From contig UESW01003902.1 in NCBI GenBank assembly GCA_900491605.1, positions 331,840 through 395,839 of the forward strand: DNA of 64,000 nt, written 5' to 3'. Positions 1 through 11,214 of the stretch are shown piece after piece (position 1 is the stretch's first letter; each line of letters starts with the position of its first letter). Under the pieces are notes generated by a model that was not told the DNA's origin, did not search any database, and saw only the letters and a program-made list of their open reading frames with translations. A program made the position numbers and the translations under genes. Source of the stretch: Calamus simplicifolius. Lineage: Eukaryota; Streptophyta; Magnoliopsida; Arecales; Arecaceae.

Positions 1-78
1 ATACATATATACATATATACATATATATATATACATATATATAATATATACATATATATATATACATATAGATATATC

Positions 79-108
<30 letters not shown>
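1..108. repeat. AT microsatellite
   Basis: Alternating TA/TACATA simple sequence running up to the start of the gypsy LTR. It has no coding content. A similar but longer tract lies on the other side of the LTR. Confidence 0.9.
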
Positions 109-109
<1 letters not shown>

Positions 110-1980
110 GATGGGGCTGATTGACCCCATGGTCAATAAGACAGCAATTTTTGGATGGCATCCTATCGATCCTCAGCGGCCTTCCCGAACGGCTTAATTC
201 CGGCGGCCTCGCTACTTTACTCGGCTTTCTTTGAAGGACGCAATCGATATTTAATTCCATCCACGATTATCTAGGCATTTATGCTATTCTCATTTATGGT
301 TGCGCTACTTTACTCGGTTTCTTTTGAAGGACGCAATCGATATTTAATTCCATCCACGATTATCTAGGCATTTATTGCCTTATTCTCATTTATGGTTGCC
401 ACGTTAGCCTTCTGGCGTCGGTCAACAGCGTCGGCGTCGGTCTCACAGCGCCTAGCGTCGGCGTCGGCCTCTTATCGACCTACATCCACTTGCTAGGCAT
501 TTTATTGCTTTTCTCTCCCATATTTATAGCCTTTATGGCCTCAAGGCCATGATTATCCAGGATTTATTGCCTTATTCTCATTTATGGCTGCACGTTAGCC
601 CTCTGCGTCGGCCTCAACAGCGTCGGCCTCAACAGCGTCGCGTCAGCCTCAACAGCGCCTGGCGTCGGCATCGGCCTCCTATCGACCTGCATCCACTTGC
701 TAGGCATTTATTGCTTATTCTCTCCCAATTTATAGCCTTTATGGCCTCAAAGCCACGATTATCTAGGCATTTATTATCTTATTCTCATTTATGGCTGCCA
801 CGTTAGCCCTCTGCGTCGGCATCCTCAACAGCGTCGGCATCCTCAACAGCGTCGGCATCGGCCTCATCAGCGCCTAGCGTCGGCGTCGGCCTCAACAGCA
901 TCGGCCTCCTATCAACCTGCATCCACTTGCTAGACATTTATTGCTTATTCTCTCCCATATTTATAGTCTTTTATGGCCTCAAAGGCCATGATTATCCAGG
1001 CATTTATTGCCAACAGCGTCGGCCACCTATCAATTCCTAGGCATTTATTGCTTATTCTCCCATATTTATAGCCTTTATGGCCTCAAAGGCCACGATTATC
1101 TAGGAATTTATTGCCTTATTCTCATTTATGGCTGCCACGTTAGCCCCTTGGCTCAACAGTATCAGCCTCGCGTCCGCGTCGGCCTCCTGCCTACGTGCAT
1201 CAACTTGCTAGGCATTTATTTCCTTATTCTCTCTCGTCTTTATAGCCTCAAAGGCACGAGCATCCACTCGCTCTAAGGCATTTATAGCCTTCGGCCTTGC
1301 TTTTTCATTCGGCCATGAATAGCTTCGGCCTTTTTCCCTACGGTCTCGGCCTCAGCCCCTTGGTCTATTCCCCTCGGCCAACAGTGTGTGTCATGCACGT
1401 GAACAGTGTCACATGAACAGTGCCTTGCACATGAATAGTGCCATAACTCCAAATTAATGCTCTACGAGGGGACTGCTGGCTTCAACTTTAAACGACATCT
1501 TCTATCCCAATGGTTGCACTTGGGGCCCACGTGACTAACCTTACTAACCTTATCACCCATTGCTGTTCACACAGAGCTGTTCACACAGAGCTTCACGTGG
1601 CTTGCCAACCCGTTTCTCTTTTGCCAAGATCACTGGTGGTTACCGCTATATTTTGAACCATTGCCGATACTTATGGCACATGTTTAGCAGCTGTACCAAT
1701 CTTAACGGAAGATGTGATTCGGCTGTTAACGAAGGGTAAGAGGGACCCCCGAATAGGTATAAAGAGCCGACCCCCACGCGGGAGGGGGACTCATCTCTAC
1801 TCTTTCATTAAAAATCCTGTTCTCCATATCGCTGACTTGACGTCGGAGGGTCCCGCTGGAACCACCAGTTCGAGACTTTTCTTGCAGGTTTCCGGCTGAA
1901 GGAGGCGGTCCCTATCATTCCTCTAAAGGCCAACGAAGCATTTCCATCGCTTGACGCTCCTCAAAAGTGATTTGGCGGCA
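109..1980 (+). mobile_element. Ty3/gypsy LTR (solo or truncated)
   Basis: The block starts TGATGGGGC and is GC-richer than its surroundings. A TATA box (TATAAAG) sits at 1758-1764, and about 200 bp of R/U5-like sequence follows with a splice-donor-like leader typical of long plant gypsy LTRs. TGGCGGCA near 1973 may be a decayed primer-binding site, so the true LTR edge may be about 1960-1980. No gag or pol follows; AT microsatellite begins at once. Short repeats of an ATGAACAGTGCC type lie at about 1388-1445. The ORFs in this block are low-complexity reading of repeats and are not genes. A Tat/Athila relationship is inferred from size and composition only. Confidence 0.6.
250..1270 (+). repeat. 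Tandem array inside the gypsy LTR
   Basis: Irregular tandem units of roughly 100-230 bp. Each carries the core GATTATCTAGGCATTTATTG, followed by CTTATTCTC, TTTATGGCTGCCACGTTAG and runs of GCGTCGGCCTCAACA. Core copies are visible near 260, 355, 550, 755, 985 and 1090. The units vary in internal deletions and in the number of GTCGGC blocks, which points to repeated slippage or unequal exchange. Confidence 0.75.
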
Positions 1981-2451
1981 AATATATATATATATATACA
2001 TATATACATATACATATATATATAATATACATACATATATATATGTTATCTATATTTATGTACATATATGTATATATATATATGATGTATGTATGTAATG
2101 TATGTATGTATATGTATATATATATATGTATGTATGTATATGTATGTATATGTATATATGTATGCATATGTATATTGTATGTATATATATATCTGTGTAT
2201 ATGTATGTATATATATATATGTATGTGTATACCATACCATACATACCATACATACATACATACTACATATATATTATATATCTACTATATATGTATGTGT
2301 ATACACATAACTATATATATACTATACATATAAAACATACATATACATACATACATATTTTATATACATATCTATGTATGTATGTATATGTATATATATA
2401 TATACATATACATATATATGTATATGTATATAACATATATGTATGTATACC
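1981..2451. repeat. Long purine-pyrimidine alternating microsatellite
   Basis: About 470 bp of TATA, TATG and TACA units, almost strictly alternating purine and pyrimidine on both strands. All ORFs here (Tyr/Ile/His/Val-only translations) are repeat artefacts. Such tracts are slippage-prone and can adopt non-B structure. Confidence 0.9.
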
Positions 2452-2714
2452 CCAAAATCAATTTGTCCTCAATTAACAAAACCCAAATGCTAAAGGGAAA
2501 TCAAAAATGATATTTTGTAAAGTATAGCTGCCAAAGAATAAAAGAAACAACATGTTGTCTTTAAACTATCGATAGGTTGAAATATCCATTAGCTTAATGA
2601 TTTCTCATATCAAAATTTAACAATAAATGCTTAAACAAAGAACCCAAATCAGTCTATGGATGGAGATACACACACGTAAGCTTAATCAATATGCAATAAG
2701 GCAGATGTTGGAAT

Positions 2715-3215
2715 GGCTTTGATACCAAATGTAAGAGTTTAATAATGTTTTTGATAAACTCAAATCAGATAAACAAATCGGAATCACATACCTCTAGCCA
2801 TTATTTACCTTTACTCAGTTTCTTTATTTTTCTTTACTCAGTTTCTCACACTTATCTCTTTCAACTGATGGTTTTCTGTAATAAGAAGTGTGTGGACTAA
2901 GCAAAAAAAAAAAGAAGTTTATATAGTAATTGCTCTATTAACAATTACTTTTTAATTACCTATCGTTACAACATCTTAAGCACTATTGAATGACTACTGG
3001 TAATTAAATTGCCATTACACAAGTTAATAACATTTCAGTTGCAAAATATGAATGGTCATAAAAGACCAAGAATTTGCACAAATGGTCATGAAAGACCAAG
3101 AGTTTGCACCCCTTAACATAACAGACGATTACAAAAACTAGTTTAAGTTCTTCTTTCTTAAGGAAACTGACTCTGTATCTAGGTTTGGGTTTTGATTTTT
3201 TAATCAAATTAGTCA
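2715..3215 (-). mobile_element. Copia LTR remnant with primer-binding site
   Basis: On the minus strand a Met-tRNA primer-binding site TGGTATCAAAGCC (2715-2727) directly follows a sequence ending in CTTACA at 2730, the expected end of an LTR. A TATATAAAC box lies about 190 bp upstream on the same strand (near 2917-2925). The outer LTR edge is not resolved; 3215 is a guess at a CA dinucleotide. The internal side (2452-2714) shows no recognisable gag. Likely an old, truncated copia element. Confidence 0.4.
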
Positions 3216-3442
3216 TATCTATATATATATATATATATAATTATATTAAATGGAACCAATATTAAGATATGATTATTTTCATCATTGGATTTACACATAT
3301 TTCAAAGCCATTCACCTTTTAACATTTCTATCATTGGAATTCATAAATTATGTAAATGCAAGGATGAGAGAGGTGACTAGATGTAGATTTCGCTATATTT
3401 GAATGTAGTTAAGTCTACTTCCTCCTCTCTCTCTTCTCTATT

Positions 3443-3505
<63 letters not shown>

Positions 3506-4060
3506 CTTGCTTTCAATTCCTGATTGTGACTCTACATGGTTGGTGATAAGCCAGGGGAAAGTAGACTCTCCAATAGCAATTTTTGCATATCTTTCAGTAA
3601 TCCACTTTGCTTGAAAGCCTTCATGTAATCTTTTGTTGTGTGTGATCAATAAAGGTTGGGAGTTATCTCGTAAAAGCTAGTGTTCTCTGTGATGTGTTAT
3701 ATTGTGCGCATGTTCTAAGGGCTGATATGTGAGTGGGAGGCTTGCTTGAGTGTGGGATCTCAAGCACCGCACACCGAGGTAAAATGGCAGGAAACTGAAA
3801 TTAGTCTACATATGTTTTACTATTTTAATCCAAAGAAAGAATAAAAAAAAGAGTAAAATACCTCTTTAATATCACCTTTATTTCATATTTTTATTTTAAA
3901 ATTAAAAATATAAAGTTCTTGTAAAAAAATGTACTTGGTTACATTAATTTTATTTTTTATTTTTAACAAGTAACTTTTTTTTTTGGAGCTAAGAAATATT
4001 TTGACATAATATATATATATTATTAATATATGATGATTTTTCTTTTCTTTTTTTTTTTTT
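3216..4060. other. Unassigned AT-rich spacer with TC/TA microsatellite
   Basis: Contains a (TC)n(TA)n microsatellite at about 3443-3503, then about 300 bp of unidentified sequence, then poly-A/T and TA runs (3840-4060). ORFs here are short, low-complexity and unlike known proteins. No gene supported. Confidence 0.6.
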
Positions 4061-4069
4061 AAGGAAATA

Positions 4070-4410
4070 CCGAGGGGCCCGACACCAATTGGCCGCCTAA
4101 AACGCATCACGGTCGAATAAGTTCGATCAACTAAATTTCGCCGCAACGACGTATAATCTTCGTGGGCTTAACCAAAGGGAGAAAGGGAAACTAGGAGGCG
4201 AGGGCTTGACTCCCATAAGGGCACGGAGATTGGTGTTTTCATCGCTGTTCTCCCGCTCGCAACCTGGTGCACGTCGTCCGGCCGGCAAGGCTTCCGGGAG
4301 AGTGATCTCCCTTCTCCGTTTCTCCTTTTCTCTCCGAAACCGTCCCATGAAAGATATCGAAGGCTTGCTTAATAGTTTTCCAGGAAAAACCTTTTTGATG
4401 ATTCGTACAT
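4070..4410 (+). promoter_or_regulatory. Possible promoter/5' UTR exon of the UCH-like gene
   Basis: A GC-rich island in AT-rich DNA, with pyrimidine-rich CTCCCTTCTCC blocks typical of plant 5' UTRs. It lies about 330 bp upstream of the coding exon at 4744 on the same strand, so it may be the non-coding first exon or core promoter of that gene. The splice donor is not resolved. ORFs on both strands through it are probably incidental. Confidence 0.35.
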
Positions 4411-4743
4411 GTAATTAAATCATATTCAAATATCTTATTTTGTAACTTTCTCAAGATTAGAATTGTATGGAATTTAGAGTAAACTTCTATGATCAAACCC
4501 ACTCCCAAATGCCTAGGTTAGAAAATGTAGGAACTCACGATTAATCTCGACGCTAGTGAATCAACGAATTTAGAATTTAAACTTTTCATGAAAGAGAAAG
4601 TCCATGTCAACTTCATCGTGGCATGTCCATGGATTTTATAATGTAGTTATTGATTTCTAGTTTAGTTTTTTGATATTCATTGGTCATCATCATCATCATC
4701 ATCAGCCCATAATTCAACAAGATTCACGACTTTTTCTTTGCAG

Positions 4744-4794
4744 TGCTTAAGAGGTTTCTCAGCATGTCTTGGTGCACAATTGAGTCTGATCCTG
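4744..4794 (+). pseudogene. First coding exon of a UCH37/UCHL5-type ubiquitin C-terminal hydrolase (orphan)
   Basis: After a TTTGCAG acceptor (ending 4743) the exon reads 20 nt of 5' UTR, then ATG at 4764 encoding MSWCTIESDPG, then a perfect GTAAGT donor at 4795 (phase 1). This peptide is the conserved N-terminus of plant UCH37-type cysteine deubiquitinases (peptidase C12), which trim ubiquitin chains, often at the proteasome. The catalytic Cys/His region would lie in later exons. I found no continuation of the family anywhere downstream in the window, where LINE debris and the segmental duplication follow. It is either an orphan fragment or the 5' end of a gene whose later exons lie beyond reach. 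Identity of the exon is good; status as a working gene is doubtful. Confidence 0.65.
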
Positions 4795-5471
4795 GTAAGT
4801 CGTGGATATAAACTTGATTTTTTTTAATGGTGGCGGCTTATTTTTGAATATATCATTATTTTGTAACTTTGAATTTGATGCAACCATGCTTTCTAAGATT
4901 TGGAGATATTGTTTTCTTCTGCAAATTTCTGTTTCAACTCTTTTTCCTTAATGGTAAGCAATTGCAAATTAGAAAAATTTAAATGTGTTGTTGTGACAAT
5001 TTTTGTTCTATGCTATTGAAACAAGAAGTGCACCTTTTTTTGGATAGAATTTGTTGCTACATGCCGACTTCTTAATCACTTCATTTATGTAGTTCATTTG
5101 TGGAGTTATTTTGATAGCATTGTGGATAGAACTCCAGTGATTGGCTTACTGTGGGAGATTCAAATGCATTTTATGAGAAGAGAAATGAGATGAAAGTTTT
5201 ATTTTGAAGAATGGATAGAGCATATCAGAAATATGATATGTTTGAATACGAATGAATAAAGAGATCAATGTGTAAGAATATATGATGATGCCAATTTAAA
5301 GTCATTCTGCACACAACATTGCTTAGTATAAATGGATATGCTTGCTAAATCTTGAAGGAAAGAAATGAAAGCGTAACATGCCTCATAATGCTGTTGGGAA
5401 CAATGAGACTTGCTTCAGAAAAAAATTATAGAGAAGAATTAGAACTTGAGAATTGAGCCAATTTTGACATG
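4795..5471 (+). other. Intron-like sequence after the UCH exon
   Basis: T-rich sequence consistent with an intron of the UCH-like gene. No second exon or conserved peptide was recognised. Confidence 0.4.
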
Positions 5472-5485
5472 GTATTAGATGACAT

Positions 5486-5586
5486 ATTCCTGAATAGAGC
5501 GGAGTGGAGGAAGCAGTTTCATATAGCTGACCCCATGTAGTTGGGAAAAAGCTTAGATGAGTTGAGTTGAGTTGAGTTGAGTTGAG
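5486..5586 (+). mobile_element. 5'-truncated LINE tail with target-site duplication
   Basis: The insert encodes NRAEWRKQFHIADPM followed by a stop, the characteristic C-terminal end of many plant LINE reverse transcriptase ORFs, then GCTGACCCCATGTAGTTGGG and a (TTGAG)n tail. It is bracketed by a direct repeat of GTATTAGATGACAT (5472-5485 and 5586-5599; one G shared with the tail). Length about 101 bp, so severely 5' truncated. The same 3' tail is also shared by some plant SINEs, so a SINE end is the alternative. Confidence 0.7.
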
Positions 5587-5599
5587 TATTAGATGACAT

Positions 5600-6100
5600 T
5601 CTTTGAGATGGGTGGAAGAGTTAATAAAGATCTAAGGCAAAGAATATCCATGTTAAGAAATTGGTGCTGGGGATGAAAGATTTAAATTAGTAAAGAACGG
5701 TGCAAAAGATCTAGTATGATTAAATACTTAACTTATATATATATGATAGGTCATATGCAGGAGAGATCCACATGTTATTAACCGGAAAAATATATGATAT
5801 CCACATGTTATTAACCTGGAAAAATATATGATAGAGTCTGGCATGAAAAGGTAAAAGTTTACGAGAAAGTATTAATAACTTACTAGCCCCAAGCAAGAAG
5901 TAACTATATGAAGCATAAATATTAGCTGTGGCCAGGCAAGCAAAATTCTTATCGCAATGGACCTACACCAAAGATCTGTATTAAGTTCATACTCTTTTGT
6001 TCTTGTGACAGACAGCTACCGATATATAGGAGATTTCATGTATTATGTTATTTGAAATCATTATGGTGTTAATTAATTAGTTAAGGTCAGGATCAGCTGT
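5600..6100. other. Unassigned spacer
   Basis: AT-rich sequence with a local near-duplicate around CCACATGTTATTAACC (about 5768 and 5800). No gene, RNA or complete repeat recognised. Confidence 0.5.
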
Positions 6101-6198
6101 CTCCGGGTGGTGAATCCCTCCAACCATCTCCCTCTTATTCCATTCCTCCTGCATGCTTTCCTCTTCCTCACCACACACTTGGAAAATTCCATCTCCAG

Positions 6199-6237
6199 AT
6201 GATGGCTCCACCGGCAGAGGCTGCGGGCGATAATCAG
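6199..6237 (+). pseudogene. Exon 1 of membrane protein gene, copy A
   Basis: Thirteen codons beginning ATGATGGCTCCACC (MMAPPAEAAGDNQ), ending CAG before a GTAGAG donor at 6238, phase 0. The same exon occurs in copy B at 53797-53835. It supplies a short soluble N-terminus. The intron now holds copia-1, and the matching exon 2 acceptor is deleted in copy A, so this exon cannot be spliced normally. Confidence 0.6.
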
Positions 6238-6289
6238 GTAGAGTGCTCTCAAATAACCTTCCTCGCATACCTGGTTTTCTTTCGATATG

Positions 6290-7019
6290 TGTAGAGCCTG
6301 GTATGGTACTCCAAAGCTTAAATCCTAGGGTGGATGTTTGTAGGCTCCACAGGGTTAAGGCCCAGGTTGTTGGATCTTGAGGGGGCTAGTCTATCATTGG
6401 GCTTGGTTTGGACCCAAGGTGTGGGTTGGTCCAAGGGAGTTTTTTAGGGTTTATTATCCATATAATAAGGCACCAGTTCATGTGTGGTACTGGTTTTATT
6501 TTGGTGGCCGTCATGGGGACGGGTTATATATATCATGTAATGATGATGATAGATGAATGAAAAACCCTTTTCTCCCTAGAATAAGCTATCCCTCCTTTTC
6601 TCTTTTATCTATGTCTTTCTCTCTTTCTCACGCATAGATGCCCTAGATTTCTAGGGTTTTATTGCTGCCATCTCTGCCCTAGCCATCTTCTTAGAACCGC
6701 CTCTCTCAAAGAAGGAGAAGGAAGAAACCCTAGCAGCACCTTCTTCTTGGGCAGCGTCTCTTGATTTTCTGGATCAGATCTGAAGGTTCACGTGAGGAAG
6801 AAGAGAGGCCATGACCCTCTCTTACAATCTTGGGGCGCAAGAAACCAAAGAAAATCCTAGTTGCTAATCAATCTAGGAAGATTACCAAGATCAAGATCCA
6901 AAATTCTGCTACAGAAATTTCAGCAGGGATATCATCTCGCTTCCTCATCTCCACACGACTTGGGGCTGGTCGAATGCGTGCTATGCTCCAAGGTTAGAAA
7001 GAGGACGATCCACCCTTCA
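6290..7019 (+). repeat. Copia-1 5' LTR
   Basis: Starts TGTAGAGCCTGG and ends CCACCCTTCA, 730 bp. The U3 carries TATATAT near 6526; a pyrimidine-rich leader follows. Same ends as the 3' LTR at 11215-11952. Confidence 0.95.
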
Positions 7020-7021
7020 TT

Positions 7022-7034
7022 TGGTATCAGAGCC
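7022..7034 (+). other. Copia-1 primer-binding site
   Basis: TGGTATCAGAGCC, complementary to the 3' end of initiator Met-tRNA, two bases after the 5' LTR. This is the standard priming site of plant copia elements. Confidence 0.9.
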
Positions 7035-7154
7035 TCGGTTATTTGGTGGAGAAAAGATTGGATCTTGGGCATTTTTGGTAAGATATCAAACCAGAAATTT
7101 CTGCAGCAAGTTTAATTTTCTGTTTTTGTTGTGTGCATTGTTTCTTGGTTGGAT

Positions 7155-8562
7155 ATGGCATCTAGTAGCTTTAAATTCGATTTTGAAAAGTATGATGGCA
7201 AGGGAAACTTCACCCTATGGCAGCAAAGGGTGAAGGATTTATTGGTACAGCAAAGGATTTATAAGGTCTTGGTGAAACAAAGACCGGATAATGTAAGTCA
7301 CGAGGATTGGGAGGAGTTAGAGGAGAATGCATTTAGCACAATCAGGATGTGCTTGGCTGATCAAGTCTTGCCGGAGATTTGTACGCAGACCACGGCAAGG
7401 GGGCTCTGGGAAACTTTAGAGAATACTTACATGGGAAAGAGCATGACAAATAAGTTGTGGTTGAAGAAACAGTTGTACAGCTTGAGAATGCCTAAGGGAG
7501 GAGATCCTGTGGCCCATAGTCAGAAATTCAATCAAGTGTGCTCAGAGGTGATGAGCCTTGATGTGAAAATTGATGAAGAAGATAAGACCCTCATCTTGTT
7601 GTGTTCGCTATCCAGTTCCTATGATGGTTTGATTACACCTTGGTGTATGGGAAGGAGACCCTGAATTATAAAGAGGTTGTGGGGGTGCTGAGATCAAACC
7701 AGCAAAGAGAAAGATTCACATGGGAAACTATAACACAGAGGTACTTGCTGTGAATGAGAGGCAAGGAAGACCCTGGGAAAAGGTTAGAGGCAAGTCCAAA
7801 GGCAGATCTAAGTCTCGAAGCAAGCAGAAAGCATGGAAGTGTTACAAGTGTCATCAGATTGGTCACCTGAAGAGAAATTGCCCACTTCTGAAGAATGAGA
7901 AGGGGAAGGGCATTTCCAAGGGAGGTTCAACCAGCAATGGTGGTGCAAATTCATCTGAAGACAGTGAAGATGATGTACTGGTAGTTTCAGATGGGACCAA
8001 AAAGTGTGATAGTTGTTGGACACTTGACTCAGCATGTTCTCACCATTATACTTCGCATAGGGATTGGTTTGCAACTTATGAAGAATCTGATGGAGGGAGT
8101 ATATGCCTTGGTGATAATCATCCTTGTAAGGTTGCTGGAGTTGGAAGCATAAGGGTGAGGATGAATGATGGGGTTATAAGGACTTTGACCAATGTCAAAC
8201 ATGTCCCAGAGTTGAAGAAGAATCTAATTTCTTTGGGCTACCTGGAGAAGCATGGGTATGCTTTTGGAAGCCAGCCAGGGAGTGGATGTTTGAGAATAAC
8301 CAAGGGTGCATTAGTGGTGATGAAAGGGAGAAGGTTGAAAAATAATCTCTATCAGATGGAAGGCTCAGTGGCCATAGATGGTGCAGAGGTGCTAGCAGCG
8401 GCACAGGAGGAACAGTTGGTCTATAAACTGTGGCACTATCGAATGGGACACATGAGTGATAAAGGGCTTATAGAACTCAGCAAAAGAGGTCTATTTCCAG
8501 CACTTAAGAAGGAGGATAATGACATCTATGAGCCCTGTATTTATGGTAAAAACATAGGGTGA
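7155..8562 (+). pseudogene. Copia-1 Gag, protease and integrase zinc-binding region (frameshifted)
   Basis: Gag begins at the ATG at 7155 (MASSSFKFDFEKYDG) and carries the usual copia Gag core (KLWLKKQLYSLRM). The frame breaks near 7641, where a lost base turns the expected continuation into a stop at 7664. It resumes by 7720 with a CX2CX4HX4C zinc knuckle (CYKCHQIGHLKRNC, residues 41-54 of that frame), then the aspartic protease motif LDSACS and the start of integrase (LWHYRMGHM). Only one Cys of the usual CX2C of the integrase HHCC finger is visible (YEPCIYGK). A second frame break near 8553 falls in an AAAAA run. Virion assembly and processing would fail with this frame. Confidence 0.85.
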
Positions 8563-9407
8563 GGTTTGCCAGCAGTTCCAAGCAGAGTGAAGGTATTCTG
8601 GAATTAGTTCACTCAGATGTATGGGAACCGGCCCCTGTGTCAGCCAGAGGTGGGGCTAAGTATTTTTTAACTTTCATTGATGACTACTCCAGGAAGGTAT
8701 GGGTATATCTGATAAGAGAAAAATCAGAGGTATTTGCTCGGTTTAAAGCTTGGAGAGTTGGTGTTGAAAAGGAGACATGAAAACTAGTGAAGTGTTTGAG
8801 ATCTGACAATGAAGGGGAGTATACAAGCAATGAATTCAAAAGCTACTGTGAGGAAAATGGGATTCAATGCCATTACACAGTGAGGATGACTCCCCAGCAG
8901 AATGGTGTGGCAGAGAGGATGAATCGTACATTGACAGAGAAGGCTAGGAGTTTGAGGCTGCAGGCATCACTGCCCAAGGTCTTTTGGGGTGATGCAATTA
9001 TGTTCTCTGGTTTTCTTGTTAACAGGTCTCCTAATAGAAAACTTGATGGAGGCATTCCAGAGGAGATATGGAGTGGGAAGAAGGTGGAGCTTGGACACCT
9101 AAGGATTTTTGGTTGCCCAGCCTATGCACATGTGAAGGCAACTAAAAGGAGCAAGATGGATCCAAAATCACAAAGGCTGATCTTTATCGGGTATCCACAT
9201 GGAGTTAAAGGCTATTTGCTATGGAGTTCAGATTCACAGAAGTGTATCATCAGTAGAGACATTATATTTGATGAGAAGAGCATCTTGAAGAGGTCAGAGA
9301 TTGCAGATGGAGCTGAAAAGGCTGAACAGGACAGCAGTGGACAACAGGTGATGTACCTTCTACTTCTACTTCAAAACATGCTTCTTTTGAGGTGGAGTTT
9401 GGTATGA
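8559..9407 (+). pseudogene. Copia-1 integrase core and C-terminal region (stop-interrupted)
   Basis: Integrase catalytic core: first Asp in VHSDVW, second in LRSDNEGEY, Glu in GVAERMNRTL, so the D,D-35-E residues are all present. A TGA at about 8777-8779 replaces a Gly codon and is a substitution, not an indel. The GKKVELGHLRIFGCPAYAH and YLLWSSDSQKCIISRD blocks are the typical region after the core. The frame is lost near 9350, within the variable linker to RT. Confidence 0.85.
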
Positions 9408-9487
9408 ATGCTCCAATACATGTAAAGGATCAGCCAGAAGAGCCATCAATCCAAAAGGAGGTGCAGGTGGAGTGACACACTTCAGCT

Positions 9488-10461
9488 TTGAGAGATGATC
9501 AAAGGGGTGTGGCACTACACAAGGCAAAGCGTACCATCATCAAACCTGCTCGATATTGCATTGATGACATGATTTCCTATGCTCTAATCACTGCAAATAA
9601 AGATCCAGAGACCTTCCAAGAAGCCATGCAAAGTTCAGAAAGAAACTCATGGATGCAGGCCATGATGGAGGAGATGGAGTCCCTGAAAAAAGAACAAGAC
9701 ATGGCAGCTAGTGGATCTACCTAGATATGCTCGGGCCATTGGTTCAAAATGGGTGTTCACAAAGAAAGAGGCACCTTCAGAGCAAGGTGGAGTCAGATAC
9801 AAAGCAAGCTTGTTGCTAAGGGGTTCTCACAGAGAGAGGGAGTGGACTACACAGAGGTATTCTCTCCAGTGGTACGTCATGCTTCAATTCGTGTGTTGTT
9901 ATCTCTTGTAGCACAACATGGTATGGAGTTGCAGCAGATGGACGTGAAGACGGCTTTCTTACATGGGAGTCTAGAGGAGAGGATATATATGAAGCAACCA
10001 GAGGGTTTCAAGGAATCTGGATTGGAAGAAAAAGTGTGTCTACTAAAGAAATCGCTCTATGGTTTGAAGCAGTCACCCCGTCAGTGGTACAAAAGGTTTG
10101 ATACTTTTATTTGGGCCTTGGATTTTCTAGATGTGAACATGATACTTGTGTCTATGTAAAAGATATGGATGAGGATGATGCACTATATCTCCTTCTGTAT
10201 GTGGATGATATGCTCATTGCCAGCAGGAGTGTTGAAGCAGTGAATGGACTGAAATATGCATTATCAACAGAATTTGAAATGAAGGATTTAGGGTCAGCTA
10301 GGAAGATACATGGGATGGAAATTTACAGAGATAGGACCAAGGGAATTCTATACTTGTCATTGGGTGGATATATTCATAAGGTGTTGGAGAGGTTTGGGAT
10401 GGATAAGGCCAAACCAGTTGGAACACCTTTGGCTAGTCACATGTCTCTTTCTAAGTTATAG
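9488..10461 (+). pseudogene. Copia-1 reverse transcriptase (frameshifted)
   Basis: RT reads across three frames: ETFQEAMQSSERNSWMQAM linker, KWVFTKKE, QQMDVKTAFLHGSLEE (first catalytic Asp), SLYGLKQSPRQWYKRFD, and the YVDDM catalytic box at 10198-10212. Frame changes occur near 9700-9760 and 10110. A TAG at about 10459-10461 replaces a Gln-type codon. This polymerase would copy the RNA genome in the particle; here it is inactive as read. Confidence 0.85.
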
Positions 10462-10496
10462 AACCCCCAGACAGATGAAGAGAAAGAGTACATGCT

Positions 10497-11140
10497 GTGG
10501 GCAGCATTATGTATGCTATGGTGTGTTGCAGGCCTGACATAGCATATGCAGTGAGCCAAGTGAGCAGATTCATGACGAACCCAGGGAAGGAGCACTGGAA
10601 GGCACTCAAGTGGATTTTGAGGTACCTTCAGGGAACTCGTGGACTTGGTCTAATTTTTGGGCAGCAAGATGGATCTAAGAAGAAATCTAATATCCCAAGT
10701 AAGTCATTAGATCCATTGGAAGGATTTATGGATGCAAATTTTGCAGGTGATCTGGATACAAGAAGGTCTACCACAGGGTATGTGTTCGGCATGTATGGTG
10801 GATTAATTTCTTGGAGATCAACCCTTCAACCTATTACAGCTTTGTCTACAACAGAAGCTGAGTATATAGGGATTACAGAGGCTACCAAGGTGGCTCTTGG
10901 TTGAAGAGACTCATCATGGAAATGGGGGTGAAGCATGGTACAGTATTATTACACAGTGATAGTCAGAGTACCGTGCAGTTGGCTCAGAACCCAATCTATC
11001 ATGCACGCACAAAGCATATAGATGTGAGGTATCACAGGATCAGAGAATTGATGGAAGAAGGTGAAGTAGAGCTGGTAAAATTCATATAAAGAAGAACCAG
11101 GCAGATGCACTTACGAAGACTCTTCCACGGGATAGCTTTC
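10497..11140 (+). pseudogene. Copia-1 RNase H region
   Basis: Motifs in order: VGSIMYAMVC, RPDIAYAVSQVSRF, HWKALKWILRYLQGT, a DANFAGDLDTRRS box holding the catalytic Asp, STTEAEY with the catalytic Glu, and LHSDSQSTVQLAQNP with the next Asp. A short deletion at about 10480-10500 removes residues between RT and RNase H, and a frame break lies at about 10900. Ends near 11140 before the polypurine tract. Confidence 0.8.
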
Positions 11141-11202
11141 TCTCATATGTGACACTGATGGGTCTGAGGGAATGTGCAGATTTTTCAGTAGCTTTGAAGC
11201 AC

Positions 11203-11214
11203 CAAGGTGGAGAT
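11203..11214 (+). other. Copia-1 polypurine tract
   Basis: CAAGGTGGAGAT directly upstream of the 3' LTR, the priming site for plus-strand synthesis. Confidence 0.85.

Noticed and set aside
549..1276. ORFs of 85-89 codons in the gypsy LTR
   Set aside because: They follow the tandem repeat units and have no domain; low-complexity translation.
1961..2476. Several overlapping ORFs on both strands (61-124 codons)
   Set aside because: They translate a TA/TG/CA microsatellite into Tyr, Ile, His, Val and Met only; no gene.
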